Below, piece by piece: positions 25,737 to 33,216 of a stretch of 51,439 nucleotides of DNA. A program made the position numbers and the translations under genes. The notes beneath the pieces were generated by a model. It had not been told where the DNA came from, made no database searches, and worked only from the letters and a program-made list of their open reading frames with translations. Numbering within the stretch: the stretch's first letter is position 1; the number at the start of each line of letters is the position of its first letter. Origin of the DNA: Paenibacillus rigui (GTDB taxonomy: Bacteria; Bacillota; Bacilli; Paenibacillales; NBRC-103111); contig NZ_NMQW01000031.1 of the NCBI RefSeq assembly GCF_002234615.1, forward strand, positions 1-51,439. The letters are read 5' to 3'.

Positions 25737-26246
25737 TCAAGGACGGTAGGGCCACACCTTGCTGGCTCGCAGCGGAGTGGAAGGTCGCGCCTGGCAGCTA
25801 ATCCGTCCCGGTGCACTAACACCGGCAAAACGAAACGTTTTTACGATAACGGGAGCATCCTTGTTGACCATGCGCTTGAGCAGACGGATCGGTCTGCCGT
25901 ATTTTTTATAATCATAGTTTTGCTTGCTCGGGTCGAGAAAAGCATCAGGCAGCTCCTCGGGGAGCGTGTAGGCAAAGATGAGCCCGCTGCGTTCGGCCAG
26001 GAAAACGATAGGCGAATTCTCGTAGCCTTTATCTCGCCACTGCTTTCGGGTCATCCGGTACACCAGCAGGGTCAATACCTCATCATATACCTTTCCCTTG
26101 TATCGAAACACAAAGCTTACACCGTATTCGGCATCGATCGGTCGCTGCATTCTTTTTACCACGATGTAGCTTTTCCACCAACGGGGCAGCTGAACGGTGA
26201 ATCCGTAGGCAGGGTCGCGGTACAAAATGAAATTCGGTCGTTTCAA
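25737..26246 (-). CDS. Unknown 169-residue protein
   Basis: A soluble basic protein starting MKRPNFILYRDPAYGFTVQL, rich in aromatic and basic residues (PRWWKSYIVVKRMQRPIDAE; DAFLDPSKQNYDYKKYGRPI). It may adopt the alpha/beta fold of proteins that handle small ligands, but no motif is diagnostic and I do not recognise a family. TTG 26246 has GGAGAGGAG eight bases upstream. The last 25 residues (ISCQARPSTPLRASKVWPYR) are low-quality, Arg/Pro/Ser-rich sequence, as if the frame runs past an older end. A palindrome resembling an operator lies just upstream. Confidence 0.6.
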   Translation of the reverse strand: MKRPNFILYRDPAYGFTVQLPRWWKSYIVVKRMQRPIDAEYGVSFVFRYKGKVYDEVLTLLVYRMTRKQWRDKGYENSPIVFLAERSGLIFAYTLPEELPDAFLDPSKQNYDYKKYGRPIRLLKRMVNKDAPVIVKTFRFAGVSAPGRISCQARPSTPLRASKVWPYRP

Positions 26247-26272
26247 GACGGCGGCTCCTCTCCATGAAATGA

Positions 26273-26291
26273 AGTATACGTATTGGTATAC
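26273..26291 (-). promoter_or_regulatory. AGTATAC-N5-GTATACT inverted repeat upstream of the unknown gene
   Basis: AGTATAC (26273-26279) and GTATACT (26285-26291) are exact 7-bp arms with five bases between them, in the short gap between the second SgrR-type gene and the 169-residue unknown. It looks like a dimeric repressor site for the downstream gene. Confidence 0.35.
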
Positions 26292-26312
26292 TCTATTCGG
26301 AAAAGCGCCGCA

Positions 26313-28091
26313 TTATGGCTTATACCAGATGTTTTTAAATTGAACCCAATCGAGCGAGTCGAGCGAAATGCCCTTTACCGACGAATGATACATCGTCTTG
26401 AGGCGCTTGCCGTACAGCCATTGAAGCACATGGTCGCTGCGCAGCCGCCGCTCAATGGACTGCAGCAGCCCTGCTCTTCCCTCCCGGTGGGGCTCCTGAA
26501 GCGCCGCATGCAGAAACTGCTCGACATACGTCTTGCAGGCGGGCTCCAGGTGGTGCTGCATGCTTTTGTACAAATCGATGAGCCGAAGCTCCTCGTTATT
26601 GTCCAGCATCATGGAGAACAGCAGAAGGTCCGCTTCGAGACGACGCTCTCCTTTGAACTCCTCCACACTCAGCAGCACGACGTCGATGGACACGCCCGCC
26701 TCGCGAAGCACGGATTGCACAAGCAGGGCATCCCGCTCGTAATGGGAAATCGTGCACAGCTTGATGCGTTCACCCGCGTAGCCGGACTGCTTGAGGCGCT
26801 CCCGTACCAGCGAAAGCTCCAGCTTCGGCGGCTCTACTGCCGTCTGCCGAATGAAGCTGTCCGCCGCATAGATGGCGTCGCCGTCCAGCAGCTCCAGCAG
26901 CTTGCGCTGATCTATTGCTGTGTAGATGGCCTCGCGCACGGCCGGGTCTTTCAGCGGTCCCTGCTTCAGCAGGTTGAACGTAACAAACTTGCAGGTCGTG
27001 CCCTGCTGCTGTACCTGCTGCCAACTACTCTCCGCCTCGTCGGGGAGCCGGTAGTTATGGATGATTTGGAAGCTCTCCAGGGTGCGGTACTTTTCCTGCG
27101 CCTGCATATCGGGCACATGCCACAGCTCGACCCGGTCCAGATGGGCCCGCCCTTGAAAATAAGAAGGAAAAGCGTCCAGCACACAGATCGATTCATCCAG
27201 AAAGGTCAGCTTGAACGGCCCGGTGCCGACAGGAGCCCGTACGAAGGCGGCCGGGTCATCGCCGTAAGCGTCCTTCGGAATAACCGCCGTCCGATGGGTG
27301 CTCATGAACTGCAGAAACAGCTCGTTCGGCTCCTGGAGCCGGATCGTCAGCGTCAACGGATCGATGACCTCGATCGCCTCAATCTGCTGAACAACCCAGC
27401 GGTACAGCGAACGGATCGCCGAATGCTTCAGCCTCTCCAGCGTGAATCGGATATCCTCGGCGGAGAGCTCCTTCCCGTTGTGGAACAGGATGCCCTTGCG
27501 CAAATAAAAAGTCCAGGCGGTTCGTGTCCGGTCGGCTTCCCATGCGTGGGCCAGATGCGGCTCAATCGTCTGCGTCAGACGGTTGTAGCGGACAAGGCTG
27601 TCGAACAGCTGGTTGACGAGATGGGCTTCGGTCGTAAAATTCGTAAAGGCCGGGTCCAGCGTCTGAATCGCCTGGGTGAGCGGGAAGCGCAGCGTGTCAT
27701 ACCGCTTGCTGTCCCGCAGCTCGCTGCTGTAGCCGAAGTAACCGTTCAGCCAGCTGTGAAAATGATCCTTGAGCGAATCGGGAATTGAGGATACGTTCAT
27801 TTGCTCTAATGCCCCGCGTAAATCTTTACGCTCCACAAGCTCCTTCGCGACCCCGATAATCATCTCCTCGGCAGGGACGATGAATTGAAGCACCGATTGC
27901 TTCCCGCGTCCGCGCTGCGGAAGCCAATGGAGCCATCCTTGATCATGCATTTTTTTGAGCAGCAGGGTGGCATTCCGGTGGGTGCAATTCAGGGCAGCGG
28001 CAATATCCTCCAGCTGCATGTCCTGCTCCTGCCGATCCCCGACGTGGGGGAAGTGCTCGCGCAAACGAATATAGTGGCTGGCCAGCTTCAA
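26313..28091 (-). CDS. SgrR-type transcriptional regulator, second copy
   Basis: 592 residues. The N-terminal winged helix-turn-helix reads LEDIAAALNCTHRNATLLLK and WLHWLPQRGRGKQSVLQF; the solute-binding domain follows (TLDPAFTNFTTEAHLVNQLF, WTFYLRKGILFHNGKELSAE, VGTGPFKLTFLDESICVLDA) with no signal peptide. I place the start at TTG 28091 because MKLASHYIRLREHF then aligns with MKLLEHYARIYDRW of the copy at 11168, and GGAG lies eight bases upstream; the frame is open to 28169 without a ribosome site. Unlike that copy it lacks the hydrophilic insertion. It is not next to a transporter. Its target is unknown; the divergent pair at 28290-30547 is a candidate. Confidence 0.88.
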   Translation of the reverse strand: MKLASHYIRLREHFPHVGDRQEQDMQLEDIAAALNCTHRNATLLLKKMHDQGWLHWLPQRGRGKQSVLQFIVPAEEMIIGVAKELVERKDLRGALEQMNVSSIPDSLKDHFHSWLNGYFGYSSELRDSKRYDTLRFPLTQAIQTLDPAFTNFTTEAHLVNQLFDSLVRYNRLTQTIEPHLAHAWEADRTRTAWTFYLRKGILFHNGKELSAEDIRFTLERLKHSAIRSLYRWVVQQIEAIEVIDPLTLTIRLQEPNELFLQFMSTHRTAVIPKDAYGDDPAAFVRAPVGTGPFKLTFLDESICVLDAFPSYFQGRAHLDRVELWHVPDMQAQEKYRTLESFQIIHNYRLPDEAESSWQQVQQQGTTCKFVTFNLLKQGPLKDPAVREAIYTAIDQRKLLELLDGDAIYAADSFIRQTAVEPPKLELSLVRERLKQSGYAGERIKLCTISHYERDALLVQSVLREAGVSIDVVLLSVEEFKGERRLEADLLLFSMMLDNNEELRLIDLYKSMQHHLEPACKTYVEQFLHAALQEPHREGRAGLLQSIERRLRSDHVLQWLYGKRLKTMYHSSVKGISLDSLDWVQFKNIWYKP

Positions 28092-28289
28092 GAGATTCAC
28101 TCCGATCTTGTTCGTTCTCTTTATTTGGAAATTGAGATGTCTTTTAAAATAGGAAATTACCAAATGCAAAGTTTCGCTTTTTATTCCTATTTTAACGCCT
28201 ACAATAAGAAAAGAACAACCGGCGTCACCTAAAAAACAATTGCCTGCATCACGGCAGCCTCGCCGGCTAATTGAAGGAGGAATCTCTTG

Positions 28290-28754
28290 ATGAGAAGCTT
28301 TAACGCTGTGGAGGAAAGTCCCATCTTACAGATGCACTGGACCGAGCAGTTTTTTCAAGAAACGGCAAAGGATGTGCAGCAGGGCGATTTTATAGAAGCG
28401 ATGCATCATGTGATGTTTTATGCCAGTTTATTATTTCAGCGTCAGCAGGGGCTTGCCGCTGGGTCTTTGATCGGACTGCCTTTGGCGTGGCAATGGGGCG
28501 AGGATGAGGTTGTGGCTAAGGTGAAAGCTTGCGTCCCTGCGTCCTTTGCTTCGGTGCTGGATTGTTCGCTGATGTCAAGTGAAGCAGAGGCTTGTCCCGG
28601 ATCGGCGGCAGGGCTTGCTGCAGGCCATGACCTGACAGAAACCGAATTAAGGGAGCAAGCGGCCCAGTTCATTCGCTTTGCGCAGGTTCAGCTAACTTCT
28701 CCGGAGGAAACGGGGCTGCACCATACAACGGCATGGAGGAGCATGTGTCTATGA
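28290..28754 (+). CDS. Unknown 154-residue protein coupled to the DUF4173 gene
   Basis: A soluble protein beginning MRSFNAVEESPILQMHWTEQ, largely helical, with three Cys residues scattered through it and no recognisable motif. GAAGGAGG lies nine bases before ATG 28290. Its stop codon overlaps the preferred start of the following membrane-protein gene (ATGA at 28751-28754), so the two are translationally coupled and probably act together. It is divergent from the second SgrR-type regulator. Confidence 0.7.
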   Translation: MRSFNAVEESPILQMHWTEQFFQETAKDVQQGDFIEAMHHVMFYASLLFQRQQGLAAGSLIGLPLAWQWGEDEVVAKVKACVPASFASVLDCSLMSSEAEACPGSAAGLAAGHDLTETELREQAAQFIRFAQVQLTSPEETGLHHTTAWRSMCL

Positions 28755-30547
28755 TGACAACGCAAATGCTGCAGCGTTCAGGACCGCTAAAACAGGAATT
28801 GGCTTTGTTGGCCGCTGCTATGGCAGGCGGCTATATCCATCAGCTGTTTTTTTACGGCAAGGATTGGGGCGTCTCGTATCCGTTGTTTGTCCTGCTGTTC
28901 TATGTGTACTTTTATTGGGGCATCAGGGAAAGGCATGAGCTGAAGTTCGGCGCGGAGCTGCTGTTTCTCGTACCTATCGCGCTGCTGTCGCTTACTTATG
29001 CAGGCTTCAGCAACCTGCTGTTCAAGGTGCTGAATGCTTTAGCCGTCCCGTTCCTTATCGTGGTGCACACGACCTGGACGGTTCGCAAGCACGATATCAA
29101 ATGGTTTGATCCTGCCATCGTGCCGGCTGTGCTGGAGCAGGTATTCGTTCATACTCTGCGCTATGTTCCACTGCCTGTGCAAACCGTCTTCCGCGCCGTG
29201 TCGGGAAGAATGAAGCAAAGGCGTTCCCAGAAGGCCTGGAAGGTGCTTGCGGGAATCATCATCTCCCTTCCCATCCTGCTTCTGGTCGTGTCGCTGCTGG
29301 CTTCGGCAGACGCCATATTCGAGAAGACGGTGTCGAAGCTGCCTGAGTGGCTCGGGGAACTGGAGCTGGGCTCGATTCTGTTTCGAACGGTCTGGATTGC
29401 GGTCGTAGGCTCGGGGATGTTTATTTACGTATGGGGCTTGCTGCATCCGAAGCCCAAAGGCGCTCCTGCCTCGTATTGGGAGGCGAATCAAGCGGATTTT
29501 GAGCGGCGCTTCGGGAGCAGGGACGCGAGCGGTCAGGAAATAGATATAACCGGTAGAGGTTCCGTCACGACCCCGGAGTCTGTCGCCGAATTTGTGTCCT
29601 TCGGTCCTGCGCCTGCCGCTCCTGGAGGAGGAGCTATCCCGGTTCTGCCAGCAGCCGTAACGGCACCGGTACGCACAAGGCTGGATCCCACGATTATGAC
29701 CACCGTGTTAACGATGCTTGTGGCCGTCTATGTTTTGTTCGCCGTCGTTCAGTTTTCGTATTTTTTTGGCAGCGGCGCCGGCTTGCTACCTGAAGGTGTG
29801 ACCTATGCGGAATACGCAAGGCGCGGGTTTGCCGAGCTTGTCATTGTGACGATCATTAACTTTACCGTGCTGATGATTACGCTGTACGGCGTAGACCGCA
29901 CGCCCCAGGGGGAACGACACAGTCCGATAGGCACTCCAGCCAAATCGCCGTTAGAGCCGTCGACGCCGGCCGATGCACCTTCCTCCGCTGCGACAGGGCA
30001 AGGGTCCCATCGGCTGCTGACCGGTTTACTGTTCATGCTGATCGGCTGTACGGGAATTATGCTGTGCTCCGCCTATTTGCGTCTGTCCTTGTACGAGATG
30101 GCCTATGGCTACACGATAACCCGGGTGCTGGTCCATTCCTTTATGATCTTCCTGCTGGCGCTGTTTATTATAGCTCTCATCAAATTGATGAATGATAAGC
30201 TGCACCTGCTCAAGCTGTATCTGATCACCTCCGTTGTGGCTTATGTATTATTGAATTACGTGCAGGTGGATGCGATTATCGCGGCCAACAATATGGACCG
30301 GTATGAACAGACGGGACAGATTGATACGGCGTATTTGCAGTCGTTATCGTTTGAAGCGGTGCCTTATCTTATCGAATTGCAGCAAAAGCACCCCGAGGTT
30401 GAAGGGACCCGGCATTCGCTTCAAGTGATGAAGCAGCGGCTGGGGTCGCAGCAGGACAAAGCATGGATGGAATTCAATGTCTCGGAATGGCGTGCAGCCA
30501 GGGCGATGCAAACGATCGAGGTACAAGAAGAACCCCGGGAGCATTAA
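28751..30547 (+). CDS. DUF4173 (DUF4153-like) polytopic membrane protein
   Basis: About 598 residues with roughly 11-12 hydrophobic helices, including LLFLVPIALLSLTYAGFSNL, VLAGIIISLPILLLVVSLLA, VYVLFAVVQFSYFFGSGAGL and LLFMLIGCTGIMLCSAYLRL. The segment LFAVVQFSYFFG and the following LRLSLYEMAYGYTITRVLVH are typical of DUF4173 proteins, a membrane family of unknown role. A polar loop of about 95 residues (near 235-330) lies in the middle. ATG 28751 overlaps the upstream stop as ATGA and has GGAGGAG at 28735; ATG 28733 is an alternative. The 3' end overlaps the convergent HAD gene by four bases. Confidence 0.85.
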   Translation: MMTTQMLQRSGPLKQELALLAAAMAGGYIHQLFFYGKDWGVSYPLFVLLFYVYFYWGIRERHELKFGAELLFLVPIALLSLTYAGFSNLLFKVLNALAVPFLIVVHTTWTVRKHDIKWFDPAIVPAVLEQVFVHTLRYVPLPVQTVFRAVSGRMKQRRSQKAWKVLAGIIISLPILLLVVSLLASADAIFEKTVSKLPEWLGELELGSILFRTVWIAVVGSGMFIYVWGLLHPKPKGAPASYWEANQADFERRFGSRDASGQEIDITGRGSVTTPESVAEFVSFGPAPAAPGGGAIPVLPAAVTAPVRTRLDPTIMTTVLTMLVAVYVLFAVVQFSYFFGSGAGLLPEGVTYAEYARRGFAELVIVTIINFTVLMITLYGVDRTPQGERHSPIGTPAKSPLEPSTPADAPSSAATGQGSHRLLTGLLFMLIGCTGIMLCSAYLRLSLYEMAYGYTITRVLVHSFMIFLLALFIIALIKLMNDKLHLLKLYLITSVVAYVLLNYVQVDAIIAANNMDRYEQTGQIDTAYLQSLSFEAVPYLIELQQKHPEVEGTRHSLQVMKQRLGSQQDKAWMEFNVSEWRAARAMQTIEVQEEPREH

Positions 30548-30557
30548 GCTCCGGGGG
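30533..30557. terminator. Hairpin shared by two convergent gene ends
   Basis: CCCCGGGAGC and GCTCCGGGGG pair with one mismatch around ATTAA, which contains the TAA stop codons of both the DUF4173 gene (30545-30547) and the HAD gene (30544-30546). There is no T-run, so termination may be weak or may instead protect the 3' ends. Confidence 0.55.
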
Positions 30558-31293
30558 CTTCGGTTTGTGTATAGCCTTGAATGGCGGCGGGAATTTCGGA
30601 TAAGGATGCCAGTGTGAAAAAAGCGCCTTGAGGCTCTGTATCCACCTCGACATTGTTGAAGGACCACTCCTGCAGGGCAGGCATGAAAATAGCATGAATC
30701 CCCGTCTTTAGAGCGGGAATGACATCGGTACGCAGAGAGTTTCCGATCATCCAGGTCGATTTGCGGTCAAATTGATGCGAGCGGATCAAGCTTTCCAGAA
30801 ATTCGGCTGTCTTGTGGCGGGCGACATGAATCCGGTTATCGAAATACCGGTCCAACCCGGCTTCCGTAACTTTACGCATTTGGATGGCAGGGTCTCCGCC
30901 TGTATAGAGGTGAAGCTCGTGGCCCTGGGCTTGGAGCTCGCTTAACGTTTCATTCATTTGAGGGTATGGCTCGATACTGTGTCCGTATACGGAACGGCCT
31001 AGCTCCAGCAGGCGTACCACCTCTTCCTCAAGCTTCGGCCGGCCTGTCAAATCAGTGTAAAAATCGTATGTATCCACGAACGATTCCGGAAAATGATCCG
31101 GTGCAAACCCGCTTTGCAGCACACGCCCCAGATCGATCTCCGATTGCTTCTTCTTTATCTCATCTACTGGAATATGATACGTATGGAACCACATCTCCAT
31201 GAGGTCTGCAAATTGCTCTATGACCAAATCAAAAAACTTGTTACAGTAAATGAGTGTATCGTCCAGGTCAAATAGGATCGTTTGTTTCTTCAT
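30544..31293 (-). CDS. HAD-superfamily hydrolase
   Basis: 249 residues. HAD motif I is ILFDLDDTLIYCN (nucleophile Asp and acid/base Asp at DxDDT), motif II appears near LHLYTGGDPAIQ, and motifs III/IV as HVARHKTAEFLESL with WMIGNSLRTDVIPALKTG. A helical cap lies between residues 20 and 90. It is a cytoplasmic phosphatase of unknown substrate, similar to the phosphoglycolate/pyrimidine-nucleotidase group. ATG 31293 has GGAG seven bases upstream. It is 27 bases downstream of the bactofilin gene in the same direction, so it may be the last gene of the M23-bactofilin operon. Confidence 0.85.
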   Translation of the reverse strand: MKKQTILFDLDDTLIYCNKFFDLVIEQFADLMEMWFHTYHIPVDEIKKKQSEIDLGRVLQSGFAPDHFPESFVDTYDFYTDLTGRPKLEEEVVRLLELGRSVYGHSIEPYPQMNETLSELQAQGHELHLYTGGDPAIQMRKVTEAGLDRYFDNRIHVARHKTAEFLESLIRSHQFDRKSTWMIGNSLRTDVIPALKTGIHAIFMPALQEWSFNNVEVDTEPQGAFFTLASLSEIPAAIQGYTQTEAPGA

Positions 31294-31320
31294 AGGCTGT
31301 CTCCAATTTTTTTCCACCCA

Positions 31321-31713
31321 TTATACCACGACACATGACAAAATCCTATCTTCGCTCCCGTCCGCCATGCGGCTGGTGCCCTGGAATACAGCCCCCTTTT
31401 CAATGATGAGGGAGGAGGCTTCCACCATGCCCGTCAGCCGGCCGGAAGGAGTGATGCGCACCACCCCGGTTGCTCGCACCGTTCCTTCCATACGCCCAGC
31501 AATCGTTACGTCTCTCGCTTGAATCTCTGATCGGACCGAGCCCTTCTCCCCGATGACTACCTCCCCGGACGTTCGCAGATCACCGTTCACCTCCCCTTCG
31601 ACACGGATGTCGGCTTCAGAGATGCAGCTGCCTTCCAGCACCGATCCTTCTCCAATTAACGTATCCGTTAATACCGCCCCGCGCTGCAACTTGCTTTTGG
31701 ATGAAAAACCCAT
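31321..31713 (-). CDS. Bactofilin (polymer-forming cytoskeletal protein)
   Basis: 130 residues. The central region forms the right-handed beta-helix of bactofilins, seen as repeating short strands: TDTLIGEGSVLEGSCISEAD, IRVEGEVNGDLRTSGEVVIG, SEIQARDVTIAGRMEGTVRA. Bactofilins assemble into nucleotide-independent filaments at the cell envelope and guide cell-wall enzymes. The ATG has AAAGGAAG upstream and lies only 16 bases after the stop of an M23 peptidase gene, a conserved pairing seen in many bacteria. Confidence 0.92.
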   Translation of the reverse strand: MGFSSKSKLQRGAVLTDTLIGEGSVLEGSCISEADIRVEGEVNGDLRTSGEVVIGEKGSVRSEIQARDVTIAGRMEGTVRATGVVRITPSGRLTGMVEASSLIIEKGAVFQGTSRMADGSEDRILSCVVV

Positions 31714-31729
31714 AGGAACACTTCCTTTT

Positions 31730-32740
31730 CTATTCTGGTTTCGGCAAATAAGGTGCCGGATTGGTGCTTTTTCCTTTCAGCAAAATCTCGTAATGAAGGT
31801 GGGGGCCGGTGCTTCGTCCGGAAGTACCCAGCTTCCCGATTAACTGGCCGCGCTCGACGTGCTCTCCCTGTCGGATGACAGCCTCGTTCAGATGCATATA
31901 CCAGGTACGCAGTCCGTTTCCGTGATCCAGGATGATGTGGTTCCCGTGAAACTTATCGGATCCCACCGTAAGCACGGTACCCTTGGCGGCAGCAACGACG
32001 GGATCATTCATTTTTCCGGCAATGTCGATACCGCGGTGAAAGCTCAGCTTGTTGGTAAAAGGATCCTTACGATAACCGAACGGAGACGTCACCGTGCGGG
32101 ACAGGGTAGGCCATAGGCCGGGTCTGCGCAGCGCTTGCTCCCTTTTTTTCATGATCGTTTGCCTGGACTGGACCCAGTGGTGCTCCAGCTCGGTCATTTC
32201 CTTTTGCAGGGAAGTGTAATTCGCATGGGCCATACGGCTGAGCGCTTTCATCTGCTGCTCCGTGACCGGATGAGGCGGCCCGCCCATGCCGAGTGCCGCA
32301 CCTGCCTCGTGCGAATCGTTTAGGGTGGTAGTTACCGCTGCGGCAGCAGGCAGCTCCGGAGAGTCTGCGCTTCCCGGCGAAGAAAGCTTTTTCAGCTCAT
32401 GCTCCAGCTTCTTCATTTCTTCGACCTTACGGCGCACTTCGGCGGCCTGCTTGGAGAGCTGGAACAGCTCGTTTTGCAGCTGCTCAATCGTTTTGTTCTT
32501 GCTGGTTAAGTCCTGCTCCAGACGGTTTGTATGGGTCTGCAATGCAGATTCTCTCAGCTTCGTGGAAAGCACCGTATGGAAATGAACGCTATAGACGTAA
32601 GCCGCCGCTCCGAGAACGAGCAGTACGGCGAGCATGGCCGCGCAGAGAGCTGCACGGGACATACGAAGACGCATGACGCTTTTATTCGCCTCAGGAATAA
32701 TGACGAAGGTCAGCTTGTTTTGAAGCCATTTGAACCTCAT
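31730..32740 (-). CDS. Membrane-anchored M23 family peptidoglycan peptidase
   Basis: 336 residues. A basic N-terminus and one transmembrane helix (ALCAAMLAVLLVLGAAAYVY, about residues 31-50) are followed by a long coiled coil (about 60-115, LEQDLTSKNKTIEQLQNELF) and a C-terminal lysostaphin-type M23 domain. Zn ligands are visible in FHRGIDIAG (His and Asp) and GPHLHYEI (HxH). It should cleave peptide cross-links in peptidoglycan on the outer face of the membrane. AAAGGAG lies seven bases before ATG 32740. Followed at 16 bases by a bactofilin gene, so a scaffold-hydrolase pair in cell-shape or spore morphogenesis is likely. Confidence 0.92.
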   Translation of the reverse strand: MRFKWLQNKLTFVIIPEANKSVMRLRMSRAALCAAMLAVLLVLGAAAYVYSVHFHTVLSTKLRESALQTHTNRLEQDLTSKNKTIEQLQNELFQLSKQAAEVRRKVEEMKKLEHELKKLSSPGSADSPELPAAAAVTTTLNDSHEAGAALGMGGPPHPVTEQQMKALSRMAHANYTSLQKEMTELEHHWVQSRQTIMKKREQALRRPGLWPTLSRTVTSPFGYRKDPFTNKLSFHRGIDIAGKMNDPVVAAAKGTVLTVGSDKFHGNHIILDHGNGLRTWYMHLNEAVIRQGEHVERGQLIGKLGTSGRSTGPHLHYEILLKGKSTNPAPYLPKPE

Positions 32741-32816
32741 GGGAACTCCTTTCGGTATGTTGCGATTCCCCATGGCATATATTGGTTATATCCATGTGCC
32801 TTGAGGAGGGATTCGC

Positions 32817-33194
32817 TTGTCGTTTTTAAAAACGAGCCGGATGAGCTTGCTGGAAAGATTGAACCTCCATCTGAAGCTGGAGGTTGCCCTTCTTGCAGAA
32901 GGCTTTGCCAGTGAGCCTGGCGTACTTCAGAAGGTGGGCAAACGGTTTATGCGGGTCAGCGGTCAATATTTTGTGCCGTCCAGCCTGCAGGAGATCGTCC
33001 TGCTGAATGTTCCCCATAAAATTGAAGGCACGCAGGTTCAGCTGCGAACACGGTATTTGGGAAGCTTTCCCGCGGCATTAGTCCGAACAGGCATCGATTT
33101 TATTGAAATCCTCGTCTCCCGGCAAGAGGAGGAAGAAGAGGAGCTTTGGGTGCTGATCCCGCTGAATCAGGTCATTAGTATTGAAGAAGCCTGA
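32817..33194 (+). CDS. Unknown 125-residue protein
   Basis: A soluble protein starting at TTG 32817 with GAGGAGGG six bases upstream (MSFLKTSRMSLLERLNLHLK). It alternates helical N-terminal residues with beta strands (SGQYFVPSSLQEIVLLNVPH; VQLRTRYLGSFPAALVRTGI) and has an acidic run of Glu residues (RQEEEEEELWVLIPLNQVIS). The pattern suggests a small beta-barrel, but I recognise no family. It is divergent from the M23 gene, with 76 bp between the two starts, and convergent with the germination operon. Confidence 0.7.
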   Translation: MSFLKTSRMSLLERLNLHLKLEVALLAEGFASEPGVLQKVGKRFMRVSGQYFVPSSLQEIVLLNVPHKIEGTQVQLRTRYLGSFPAALVRTGIDFIEILVSRQEEEEEELWVLIPLNQVISIEEA

Positions 33195-33216
33195 TGTATT
33201 GGGGTAAGCCTTCCGG

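Noticed and set aside
26283-27788. A 501-codon open frame on the plus strand, opposite the second SgrR-type gene
   Set aside because: It is antisense to a clear family member, has no ribosome binding site or recognisable domain, and its Leu/Gln/Arg-rich product is typical of the complement of a GC-rich coding frame.
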